In this document: piece after piece, positions 1-6,715 of the stretch
Layout: every line of letters starts with the position of its first letter
How positions within the stretch are numbered: position 1 is the first letter of the stretch
DNA from: Nitrosomonadales bacterium
GTDB lineage: Bacteria > Pseudomonadota > Gammaproteobacteria > Burkholderiales > Sulfuricellaceae
Assembly: GCA_003104895.1 (NCBI GenBank)
Contig: PQAG01000188.1
Span: forward strand, 6,921 to 14,231
DNA: 7,311 nt
Direction: 5' to 3'
Position numbers and translations under genes: made by a program
Notes under the pieces: generated by a model
The model's database searches: none
What the model saw: the letters and a program-made list of their open reading frames with translations, nothing else
Told to the model about the DNA's origin: nothing

Positions 1-124
1 CCTCGCCGTTTTCCCGGTGCACCAGGGGATTGGTGACATGCAGCTCCTTGAGGGCACGCTTCACCGTCATGGCGTCAACCTGGTCATCTTCCACCAACAG
101 AATGGGTTTGTTGCTGATTTTCAA
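1..124 (-). CDS. Response regulator receiver, Rcp1-like (partial, N-terminus only)
   Basis: The window holds the first 41 residues, beginning MKISNKPILLVEDD. This is the first strand of a CheY-like receiver followed by its acidic pocket (Glu12, Asp13, Asp14). The stretch QVDAMTVKRALKEL forms helix 1, and LVHRENGE enters strand 2. The phospho-accepting Asp lies beyond the window edge. The wording resembles single-domain Rcp1-type regulators that pair with phytochrome-like kinases, so the expected role is to accept phosphate from the kinase encoded just upstream. The start is a TTG overlapping the kinase stop codon in TTGA (124 down to 121). GGAG lies 8 bases upstream, inside the kinase gene. 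No ATG or GTG gives a full first strand, so TTG is preferred. The overlap suggests translational coupling. Whether an output domain follows cannot be seen. Confidence 0.88.
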   Translation of the reverse strand, partial: MKISNKPILLVEDDQVDAMTVKRALKELHVTNPLVHRENGE

Positions 125-1494
125 TGCAGATTCTCCGTAGGTTGCGTACCGCGGGGCAGGGTGAAGAAGAAGGTGCTGCCTTCGCCCACCTTCGATTCGA
201 CCCAGATTTCCCCGCCGTACATTTCAATAATCTTTTTTACCACGGCCAGGCCGACGCCGGTGCTTTCCACCCGGTCGCGCGGCGCCAGCGTCTGAAACAG
301 CTGGAAGATCTTTTCAAAATGCCTGGCCTCGATGCCCGGCCCGTTGTCGGCCACGTAGAACTGCCACTTGTCGTCCATTGCGGCGCAGCCGACGCGGATC
401 CGGCCCTCGGGCTTGTCCATGTACTTGACCGCGTTGCTCAGCAGATTCTGCAACACCTGCTGCAAGCGGGTCCGCTCCGCCACCACGGTTGGCAGCGGCG
501 TTTCCACCGTGATCGTGATGGAAGGCGGCGGAGCGAGCAGATCGATCACTTCGTGCGCCAGCTGATCCAGGTCCACCGCGGCGCTGGCTTCTTTGACCCG
601 GCCGACCCGCGAATATTGCAGGATGCCGTCGATCAGCCCATCCATGCGCTGCACCCGGCCCAGCAACAGGCGCATGTGTTCCCTGCCCTCGTCGTCGAAC
701 TTGTCCGCGTAGTCCGTCACCACCCAGTCCGCCAGCGAGCTGATGGCGCGCAGCGGCGCCTTCAGGTCATGGGACACCACATAGGCGAAATTCCTCAGTT
801 CCTCGTTGGCGCTTTCCAGTTCATGCACCAGGCGGGCCTGCCGCTCTTCCACCTGCTTGCGCTCGCGGATCTCATGGCGGATGTGGCGGTAGAGCAGGGC
901 CAGAAAAATGACGGCGGACAGCAGGACCAGGGAAAACATCAGCAGGGTGCGGCTGGCATATTCCTGCTCCGCGCCCGTGCGCTGCACGAGCCGCGCCCTT
1001 TCGTGATCCTGCATCCAGCTTACCAGGCCCCGCAGCCCGCTCATCTCGTCCTTGCCGGAGCCGCTGATCAGCCGCTGGCGCGCGGCCTCGAACCCATCCT
1101 CCCGGAACGCATCCATCACCCGGCTGAGCAGCGACAGCCTGGCCGCGACCAGACGGGCCAGCTGGGGTATCCGCTTCTGCTGCTCCGCTTCGTCGGCGGT
1201 CAGGCGCGTCAGTTGCGACAGCAGGACCGCGATCCGGTTGATGGCGGCCTCGCGCCGCGGCAGATAGGATTCGTCACCGGTGATGATGTAGCCCCGCTGG
1301 CCCGTCTCAGCCTGGTTGAGGAGGGAAAAAATCTCTTCCAGCACCGCCAGCGTCTCATGCGTCTGGGCCACCCGCCGCGAGGCCTCGGCGTAATGGATGG
1401 AGGACTGGTACATCACTCCGCCGACACAGAACAGAACCGCCAGCGCAACGCCGAATCCCCAGAGCACCTTGCTCTCGATGGACCATTTCCTCAT
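121..1494 (-). CDS. CHASE3-domain sensor histidine kinase
   Basis: A 457-residue inner-membrane kinase. A first membrane segment (about 10-30) is followed by a periplasmic CHASE3 sensor region (about 35-175) with the characteristic ETGQRGYIITGDESYL at 63-77. The second membrane segment is about 183-203, then a short coiled-coil linker (about 207-235). The dimerisation/phospho-acceptor domain has His242 in VVSHDLKAPLRA. The ATPase domain shows an N box with Asn350 and Asn354, DNGPGI at 383-388, STGVGLAVVKK at 411-421, and GEGSTFFFTLP at 437-447. The kinase region resembles the C-terminal half of phytochrome-type kinases, which fits the Rcp1-like partner directly downstream. The ligand is unknown; CHASE3 domains are extracellular sensors of mostly undefined signals. 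ATG at 1494 is preceded by GGAAGAG with 4 bases between, which is close but acceptable. There is no HAMP domain, as is common for CHASE3 kinases. Family assignment is firm; the signal is not inferable. Confidence 0.95.
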   Translation of the reverse strand: MRKWSIESKVLWGFGVALAVLFCVGGVMYQSSIHYAEASRRVAQTHETLAVLEEIFSLLNQAETGQRGYIITGDESYLPRREAAINRIAVLLSQLTRLTADEAEQQKRIPQLARLVAARLSLLSRVMDAFREDGFEAARQRLISGSGKDEMSGLRGLVSWMQDHERARLVQRTGAEQEYASRTLLMFSLVLLSAVIFLALLYRHIRHEIRERKQVEERQARLVHELESANEELRNFAYVVSHDLKAPLRAISSLADWVVTDYADKFDDEGREHMRLLLGRVQRMDGLIDGILQYSRVGRVKEASAAVDLDQLAHEVIDLLAPPPSITITVETPLPTVVAERTRLQQVLQNLLSNAVKYMDKPEGRIRVGCAAMDDKWQFYVADNGPGIEARHFEKIFQLFQTLAPRDRVESTGVGLAVVKKIIEMYGGEIWVESKVGEGSTFFFTLPRGTQPTENLH

Positions 1495-1596
1495 GCCGCT
1501 CTTCCGTGGCCGGGAATTAAAATCTCATTCGCCTGCAGCAACGGCAGCGTGCCACGATGAACATACAGGTCGGTCACCAGCAAATTTGGATTGCGA

Positions 1597-1608
1597 ATTG
1601 TCAACAAT
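1597..1608. repeat. Short inverted repeat in the kinase leader, possible operator
   Basis: ATTGT-CA-ACAAT is a perfect inverted repeat with 5-base arms and a 2-base centre. It lies about 100 bases upstream of the kinase ATG and includes a consensus -35 hexamer, TTGACA, on the minus strand (1604-1599). No acceptable -10 box stands 16-18 bases beyond it (GCTGGT at 17), so it is not called as a promoter. A protein-binding site is possible, but an element this short can arise by chance in this AT-richer patch. Confidence 0.2.
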
Positions 1609-1644
1609 AATCTCGCTCAAAGGCGCGCCAATAGGGGTTGGCAG

Positions 1645-1674
1645 ATTATTCCAGATTAGTTTGAGCTGATGCAA
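1645..1674 (-). promoter_or_regulatory. Candidate sigma70-type promoter for the kinase/response-regulator pair
   Basis: On the minus strand TTGCAT (1674-1669) is followed after 18 bases by AATAAT (1650-1645), which matches five of six bases of the -10 consensus. It lies in the 245-base gap between the metallo-hydrolase stop (1740) and the kinase start (1494), the only long intergenic stretch here and noticeably AT-richer than its surroundings. Transcription would start near 1637, giving a leader of roughly 140 bases that carries the 1597-1608 inverted repeat. The -35 match is poor. No convincing hairpin followed by a T run was found after the metallo-hydrolase stop, so read-through from the upstream operon is possible. 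Confidence 0.3.
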
Positions 1675-1739
1675 GAAAATCATGGAAAGTGATGCGCCGC
1701 CGATGCCGTTAAGCCCCGCCGGACAGGCGATCCATTTCC

Positions 1740-2669
1740 CTATTCCGTTTCCATTTCAAGATAGGTCCGGCTGGCATTGCCGCCGCTCAACAATTCATAA
1801 TGCTGCAGATACCTGAAAGCGCTCTGGTCCAGCGAGGTAATGGCCGTTTGCAGATCCATGCCTTGATCCAGCGCCAGCTTCATGTGGCCGCGCAGCAAGG
1901 CCAGGTAGTCCCTTGTGTCCCGGCGCGCCGTGGCCAGATCGCAAACCTGGCCATGGCCGGGGACGATAAGGCCTGGTTCGAGCTTTTCCATCTCGGCAAA
2001 GGAAGCGAGCCAGTCCCGGGTGCTGCTGACGGGCAGCACCCCGAGCATCCGGTCCACATAGACCAGGTCACCGGAAAACAATACCCCCTGCTGCGGTAGC
2101 CAGACCACGCTGTCGCCTGGCGTATGGCCGCCGTGGAAATACAGAAGATGGATTTCCTGCCCCCCCAGGCGCAGGATTTCGGTCCGGTCGAAGAAACGTC
2201 CGGGATAGACAGGCCGCGTTCCCGCCGCCTTCTTGCGTATGGTCTGGCGCAGGGCCTGCAGCTGCATGTCGCCGCGTTCCTGCATGTCGGCCAGGGCTGG
2301 GCGGGCGGCGATGATCTCAGCGCCTATGTATTTGAAGTAGCCGTTGCCAAGCCAGCGGTGATCCTGCCCGCCGGTGTTGATGACATATTTCACCGGTTGC
2401 CTGGTCACTTTCTTGATGGCGCGGTGGATTTCCTTCGCCACCTGCCAGGCAGGGCCGCTGTCGATCACCACCACGCCATCATCGGTGACGATAAAACCGC
2501 TGTTGGCGTTCATGCCCTCATTCTGGTAAGTGCGCATGCCGGTATCGCCGATGAAGGCGTAAACGTTTTTTGCCACGGGGAGCGCAGAGAGCGTCACCGC
2601 ATAAGCCGTGCCCCAGCTCCATAGCGCCGTGAAAAACACCAGCCAGTGAGTTTTATATTTCATCATCAT
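1740..2669 (-). CDS. Secreted SoxH-like metallo-beta-lactamase-fold hydrolase with altered metal motif
   Basis: About 309 residues. An N-terminal signal peptide (hydrophobic about 9-20, cleavage expected after AYA at 24) sends it to the periplasm. The mature part has the metallo-beta-lactamase fold order: GFIVTDDGVVVIDSGP (58-73), INTGGQDHRWLGNGYF (97-112), GGHTPGDSVVW (180-190), VLFSGDLVY (196-204) and VPGHG (236-240). It resembles the SoxH / quinoprotein-associated zinc metallo-hydrolases; the substrate is unknown. The usual THxHxDH is replaced by TGGQDHR (99-105). His182, Asp201 and His239 remain as likely ligands. Three ATGs stand in tandem (2669, 2666, 2663). GGGAG ends one base before the first, so the third ATG, with 7 bases of spacing, is the likelier start and the product is then 307 residues. 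The gene follows the transporter stop by 8 bases, so it is probably the last gene of that operon. Confidence 0.88.
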   Translation of the reverse strand: MMMKYKTHWLVFFTALWSWGTAYAVTLSALPVAKNVYAFIGDTGMRTYQNEGMNANSGFIVTDDGVVVIDSGPAWQVAKEIHRAIKKVTRQPVKYVINTGGQDHRWLGNGYFKYIGAEIIAARPALADMQERGDMQLQALRQTIRKKAAGTRPVYPGRFFDRTEILRLGGQEIHLLYFHGGHTPGDSVVWLPQQGVLFSGDLVYVDRMLGVLPVSSTRDWLASFAEMEKLEPGLIVPGHGQVCDLATARRDTRDYLALLRGHMKLALDQGMDLQTAITSLDQSAFRYLQHYELLSGGNASRTYLEMETE

Positions 2670-2677
2670 GCTCCCGC

Positions 2678-3871
2678 TTAGGAAACGCTATCCCCTGCCG
2701 CCTGCGGCGCCACCCAGAACTTCAGCAACAGTGCCGCCAGAACCGCGCAGGATGCCGAAAAGCCGAACGCCGCTTCCGCGCTGATGCCTTGCCACAGCCA
2801 GCCGAACAGGAAGGAAGCCGGCAGCAACAGCAAGCCGGCGGTGAGGTTGAACCAGCCGTAGGCGGTGCCCAGCAGTTCGCGCGGCGCCAGATCGGCGACC
2901 AGGGCTTTTTCCGCGCCCTCGGTGGCGGCGAGGAACAGCCCGTAGAAGGCGAACAGGGGCCACAGCAGCCACAGCACGTTGCCGTTCAGCCCCAGCAGCA
3001 GATAGAACAGGCCATACACCGCCCAGCCGGAAACGATCAGCCGCACCCGGCCAATACGATCGGAGAGCGCCGACAGCGGGGTGGAAAACAGCATGGCGGT
3101 GAGAGAGACCAGCGCCCACAGCAGCGGCACCTGGTATTCCGGCACGCCCATTTCCCTGGCGCGCAGGAGCAGGAACATGTTGGAGGAGTTGCCCAGGGTG
3201 AACAGCGCCAGCACCAGCAGATAGCGCCTGAAAACCGGCGGGAATCCCTCCAGCTTCCAGCTGAAAGGCGGTTTGGGATCCTGCTGGCTGCGTTGCGGTT
3301 CGCGGATGCAGAGCGCCAGAACGACGGTCAACGCCCCCGGAACCAGGGTCCACAGCAGGATGTCGCGGATCGGCATGCCGCGCGCCAGCAGCCAGGCGGC
3401 CAGCAGCGGCCCGATCACCGCGCCGGCATTGTCCATGGCGCGGTGCAGTCCGAACGCCAGACCGCGCTGTTCGGGCAAGACGCTCAAGGCCAGCAGGGCA
3501 TCACGCGGCGAGGAGCGCAGCCCCTTGCCCACCCGGTCGGCAAAACGCAATGCCAGCACCATGGGCCAGGACGCCGCCAGCGCCAGCAGCGGCCGTCCCA
3601 GCGCGGCCAGGCTGTAGCCGCCGGCCACCCAGTACTTGGTGGAACCCAGTTTGTCCGCCAGCACCCCGGCGAAGAGCTTGAGCAGGCTTCCCGTGGCTTC
3701 GGCAATGCCCTCGATGATGCCCAGCGCCCTGGGGCCTGCCATCAGCACCGAGGCCAGATAGAGCGGCAGCAGCGGATAGACCAGATCGCTGGCGCTGTCG
3801 TTGAGCAGGCTGATCAGGCCGAGCAGCCACACCGCCGGCGGCAGCCTGAACAGGCCGTTAATGGCGCTCAT
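2678..3871 (-). CDS. MFS transporter
   Basis: A 397-residue inner-membrane protein of the major facilitator superfamily with about 12 hydrophobic segments in two halves. The loop motif GVLADKLGSTKYW (69-81) is the MFS motif A after helix 2, and SALSDRIGRVR (268-278) is its copy in the second half. DRVGKGLRSSPRDALL (112-127) is typical of a branch of MFS_1 carriers often annotated as drug or metabolite exporters. The hydrophilic stretch at about 191-213 is the central loop. The substrate cannot be read from the sequence. The start is placed at ATG 3871 (MSAINGLFRLPP): the open frame continues to 4042, but that extra part is polar, tryptophan/arginine-rich and lies inside dacB in another frame. 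The chosen start overlaps the dacB stop by 14 bases, and only a weak GGGTG precedes it, so translation is probably coupled to dacB. Confidence 0.92.
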   Translation of the reverse strand: MSAINGLFRLPPAVWLLGLISLLNDSASDLVYPLLPLYLASVLMAGPRALGIIEGIAEATGSLLKLFAGVLADKLGSTKYWVAGGYSLAALGRPLLALAASWPMVLALRFADRVGKGLRSSPRDALLALSVLPEQRGLAFGLHRAMDNAGAVIGPLLAAWLLARGMPIRDILLWTLVPGALTVVLALCIREPQRSQQDPKPPFSWKLEGFPPVFRRYLLVLALFTLGNSSNMFLLLRAREMGVPEYQVPLLWALVSLTAMLFSTPLSALSDRIGRVRLIVSGWAVYGLFYLLLGLNGNVLWLLWPLFAFYGLFLAATEGAEKALVADLAPRELLGTAYGWFNLTAGLLLLPASFLFGWLWQGISAEAAFGFSASCAVLAALLLKFWVAPQAAGDSVS

Positions 3872-5288
3872 ACACCCATTGCAGCAAGGCATCCAGCGCC
3901 GGGCGCGACGCCCCGGCGCGGCGATGGTTGACCATCGCCACCACGGCCATGCGCCGTCCTTTGGCATCGAAAACATAGCCCGCCACGCTGCGCACGCCTT
4001 CCAGCGAGCCGGTCTTGACGTGGGCATGGCCGGCGACTGCATGATCCTGCAAACGTTTTTTCATGGTGCCGTCTACTGCCACGATGGGCAGGGAAGACTC
4101 GAATTCGCCGGACACCGGGCTGTTGCTGGCGCTCACCAGCAATGTCCCCAGGTGCCGGGGGCTGATGCGTTCGAGGCGCGACAGGCCGGAGCCGTTTTCC
4201 AGCACCAGTTCGGGGAAATCCAGCCCCTTAGCCGCCAGCCAGCTTTCGATCGCCTCCGCCCCCTTGCGCGGCGTGGCGGGCGGCCCGGACTGCTCGGCGC
4301 CCAGGGTCAGGAACAGCTGCCGCGCCATGACGTTGTTGCTGAATTTGTTGATATCCCGAATCACGTCGCCCAGCGGGGGCGAATCAAAACGCGCCAGCAG
4401 GGTCGCGCCCGGCGGCAATTCACCCGCCCTGACACTGCCGCTCAGCGTTCCACCCAGTTCTTCCCACAAGAGGCGGAAGATGCTGTCCACATAGCTGCCA
4501 TTCGGCAGCAGATTGAGGCTGAAACTCTTTTCCCCGCAAGCAGCAGAGAAGCGCCCGCGCAAAGTCAGCACTCGCTCCGCCCCTGCCGAAACAATTTCGG
4601 TCGCGATGCCTTCGCGCCAGTCTCCGCAGGGGCCGGAATCCATTTCGATGTAACTGGCCACTTTCAACGAAGATGGCGCGGGATCATGAACAACCCTGAT
4701 CCGATGGCCATCCGGCAGCAAGCGCAGGCGGATGGCGTTGAAATTCACCAGCAAGGCCTGGGGAATGGCATTGTAGGGTCGCAGCGGCTCGTCATCGAAT
4801 GCTGCCGGGTCATGCGCGGCGGGCTCGAAATAGCTCTGGTCCAGCAGCACGCCGCCGCGGATATCGCGCACGCCGCGCTGGCGCAGATCGCGCAGCAGCA
4901 GCCAGAAGTTTTCCAGGGTCAGCTTGGGGTCGCCATAGCCCTTGAGGATCAGGCCGTCATTCAGTGACTCGTCCGCCAGCGGCCCGCCCGAATACGATTC
5001 CGTCTTCCATCGGTACGCGGGCCCGAGCAGATCCAGCGCGGCGTAAGTGGTCACCAGCTTCATGGCGGATGCGGGATTCATGGCCCGCTCCGCGCCCGCC
5101 TCCAGCACGGCCCTTCTGGCTTGAATATCCTGCACCCAGACGCCAAGGCTGGATTGCGGCAAGCCGGCTTCCCTGAGGGCAGCGCGAACCGGCGCAGGCA
5201 AAGCATCCGCATGCGCCATGGACGAAGACCCGACGAGAAGCAGCGCCAGCAGCCCTGCACCTATTCTGAGAAATGCATCACCCCTCAC
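3858..5288 (-). CDS. dacB: D-alanyl-D-alanine carboxypeptidase/endopeptidase, PBP4 type
   Basis: A 476-residue periplasmic class C penicillin-binding protein of the S13 peptidase family, which trims D-Ala from peptidoglycan stem peptides and cuts cross-links. A signal peptide (about 1-27, MAHA before the cut) leads to the catalytic domain. SAMK (74-77) carries the nucleophile Ser74 and Lys77, SNN (317-319) is the second motif and KTG (425-427) the third. The long stretch between SAMK and SNN, about 240 residues, is the insertion typical of PBP4. Cys221 and Cys251 in it may form a disulfide. The start is a GTG at 5288 inside a heptad repeat. An in-frame TGA lies two codons upstream and the first in-frame ATG (codon 24) would remove the signal peptide, so GTG is the only sensible choice. 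It starts 15 bases after the nuclease stop and overlaps the transporter start by 14 bases. Confidence 0.95.
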   Translation of the reverse strand: MRGDAFLRIGAGLLALLLVGSSSMAHADALPAPVRAALREAGLPQSSLGVWVQDIQARRAVLEAGAERAMNPASAMKLVTTYAALDLLGPAYRWKTESYSGGPLADESLNDGLILKGYGDPKLTLENFWLLLRDLRQRGVRDIRGGVLLDQSYFEPAAHDPAAFDDEPLRPYNAIPQALLVNFNAIRLRLLPDGHRIRVVHDPAPSSLKVASYIEMDSGPCGDWREGIATEIVSAGAERVLTLRGRFSAACGEKSFSLNLLPNGSYVDSIFRLLWEELGGTLSGSVRAGELPPGATLLARFDSPPLGDVIRDINKFSNNVMARQLFLTLGAEQSGPPATPRKGAEAIESWLAAKGLDFPELVLENGSGLSRLERISPRHLGTLLVSASNSPVSGEFESSLPIVAVDGTMKKRLQDHAVAGHAHVKTGSLEGVRSVAGYVFDAKGRRMAVVAMVNHRRAGASRPALDALLQWVYERH

Positions 5289-5305
5289 CCCTCACCCCTC
5301 ACCCT
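5278..5305 (-). repeat. Heptad tandem repeat (GGGGTGA) spanning the dacB start
   Basis: Read on the minus strand the segment is AGGGTGA followed by three exact GGGGTGA units, 28 bases in four copies. It begins at the stop codon of the nuclease gene and ends inside codon 4 of dacB. The GTG start of dacB (5288-5286) lies within the third unit, and the purine-rich units upstream (GAGGGG) serve as the only visible Shine-Dalgarno-like sequence. Other units carry TGA in the dacB frame, which fixes the start. Because the start sits inside the array, a change in copy number would alter the gap to the nuclease stop and the number of ribosome-binding-like units, not the reading frame. Confidence 0.9.
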
Positions 5306-6710
5306 AAAGTTCGAATTCGTCCCGGTACCCCGGCACCTCGACATGCCAGTTCCAGTTTTCGCGGATCAGGTCAGCGAAAGCAAAAGCCACGTTCTCTTCG
5401 CCGTGGACGATGAAGGCATGCCGTGGCGGCTTCCTGAAATGCCCCAGCCAGGACAGCAGGCCGGCCTGGTCGGCGTGGGCGGAAAGGCCGCCGATGGTGT
5501 AGAGATCGGCGCGTACCGGGATGTCCTGGCCGAAAATGCGCACCATCTTGGCCCCGTCCACCAGCCGCCTCCCCAGCGTGCCGCCGGCCTGGAAGCCTGT
5601 GATCAGCACCGTGCACTCGGGCCGCCCCAGGTTGTAGCGCAGGTGGTGCTTGATGCGCCCGGCGTCGCACATGCCGCTGGCTGAAATGATGATGGCGCCG
5701 CCCTTGATGTGGTTGAGCGCCATGGAATCCTCAACGGTTTCGGTGAACTGGATGCGCGGCACGTTTTGCCCCCTTCTCAGCCATTGCATCAGTCCGCGCG
5801 CCTCGGTATCCATGAGCTCGATGTGCTTCATGGTGATTGCCGTGGCGCTGGTTGCCATGGGCGAATCGACATAGATGTCCAGGTCGTGCAAACGCCCCTG
5901 CCGCACCAGATCGTAAAGCAGGTAAATAATTTCCTGGGTGCGCCCCACCGTGAAGGCCGGCACGATGACATTACCGCCCTTGCGTTTGAGGGTGTCGGTA
6001 ATGGCATGCACCAGTTCATCCATGGTCTGCTCCATGGTCTTGTGCAGGCGGTCGCCATAGGTGGATTCGACCAGCAGCACGTCGGCGGCCTCGATGATGG
6101 CGGGGTCCTGCAGGATGGGCTGGCCGGCGTTGCCGAGGTCGCCCGAGAACACCAGTTTCTGGGTCAAGCCTGCATCGTCCACCCAGACCTCTATGATCGC
6201 GGAGCCAAGAATATGCCCCGCCTCGCGAAATTTGCAGCGCACCGATGGGTGGGGCGACAGGTCGGCATCATAAGAAACGGCGCGTAACTGGCCGAGGCAG
6301 GCGTCCGCCTCGGCCACGGTATACAGCGGCTCGACTTCCGCGCGCTGCGACTGGCGCGAATTCCGGTCCTTTGCATATTGCGCCCATTCCGCCTCTTTCT
6401 CCTGGATATGCGCCGAATCGCGCAGCATGATTTCGAGCAGTTCCGCCGTGGCGTGCGTGGTATAGATCGGCCCGCTGAACCCCTCGGCTGAAAGGCGCGG
6501 GAGCATGCCGGAATGGTCGATATGGGCATGGGTGAGCAGCACGAAATCAATCCCGCGTGGATCGAACTCAAAGGGGGCGTAGTTCTTGTCGCGTGCCTCG
6601 CGTCCGCCCTGGAACATGCCGCAGTCCACCAGAAAGCGCACGCCATCGGCTTCGAGCACATAGCAGGAGCCTGTCACCTCGCGGCTGGCACCATGGAATT
6701 GGATTTTCAT
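5304..6710 (-). CDS. Beta-CASP metallo-beta-lactamase ribonuclease (YSH1/CPSF73-like, bacterial)
   Basis: A 468-residue cytoplasmic zinc nuclease of the beta-CASP group, related to the catalytic subunit of eukaryotic mRNA 3' processing and annotated in bacteria as an RNA-processing exonuclease. The metallo-beta-lactamase part shows THAHIDHSG (60-68; His61, His63, Asp65, His66), AGHILGSA (164-171; His166) and FSGDLGN (188-194; Asp191). The beta-CASP domain follows: motif A in VESTYGDR (214-221), SASGMCDAGRIKHHL (343-357) with the motif B His near 356, GLSAHADQ (408-415), and motif C at VHGEE (435-439; His436). All catalytic metal ligands are present and the length is normal. There is no KH or other RNA-binding extension. 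ATG 6710 is preceded by GGAG with 7 bases of spacing. It probably heads the operon with dacB, the MFS gene and the SoxH-like gene. Exo- versus endonuclease action and RNA targets cannot be told from sequence. Confidence 0.95.
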   Translation of the reverse strand: MKIQFHGASREVTGSCYVLEADGVRFLVDCGMFQGGREARDKNYAPFEFDPRGIDFVLLTHAHIDHSGMLPRLSAEGFSGPIYTTHATAELLEIMLRDSAHIQEKEAEWAQYAKDRNSRQSQRAEVEPLYTVAEADACLGQLRAVSYDADLSPHPSVRCKFREAGHILGSAIIEVWVDDAGLTQKLVFSGDLGNAGQPILQDPAIIEAADVLLVESTYGDRLHKTMEQTMDELVHAITDTLKRKGGNVIVPAFTVGRTQEIIYLLYDLVRQGRLHDLDIYVDSPMATSATAITMKHIELMDTEARGLMQWLRRGQNVPRIQFTETVEDSMALNHIKGGAIIISASGMCDAGRIKHHLRYNLGRPECTVLITGFQAGGTLGRRLVDGAKMVRIFGQDIPVRADLYTIGGLSAHADQAGLLSWLGHFRKPPRHAFIVHGEENVAFAFADLIRENWNWHVEVPGYRDEFEL

Positions 6711-6715
6711 TGCAT

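Noticed and set aside
124..1560. Long open frame of 478 codons on the plus strand opposite the histidine kinase
   Set aside because: It is the mirror of a clearly functional kinase gene in GC-rich DNA. Its translation is rich in His, Gln, Arg and Ala with no recognisable fold, and all neighbours are on the minus strand.
1628..1641. CCAA-TAGGGG-TTGG inverted repeat in the 245-base gap
   Set aside because: Arms of four bases are expected by chance and no promoter element is arranged around them.
1675..1739. Terminator after the SoxH-like gene
   Set aside because: Only short GC-rich 4-base pairings (for example CGCC/GGCG) are visible, with no T run behind them, so an intrinsic terminator cannot be supported.
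2789..3931. 380-codon plus-strand open frame opposite the MFS gene
   Set aside because: The translation is a low-complexity Gln/Arg/Gly mixture, expected from the antisense of a hydrophobic membrane protein. No domain is seen.
3872..4042. N-terminal extension of the MFS frame by 57 codons
   Set aside because: It lies wholly within dacB, is Trp/Arg/Pro-rich and polar, and the normal MFS N-terminus begins at MSAINGL. The 14-base overlap start is more credible.
3801..4967. 388-codon plus-strand open frame opposite dacB
   Set aside because: dacB on the minus strand has all three catalytic motifs. The opposite frame has no motif and is compositionally a shadow.
5278..5305. Possible CRISPR-like or transposon terminal repeat
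   Set aside because: The units are 7 bases long, directly abutting with no spacers, and neither a transposase nor Cas genes are nearby.
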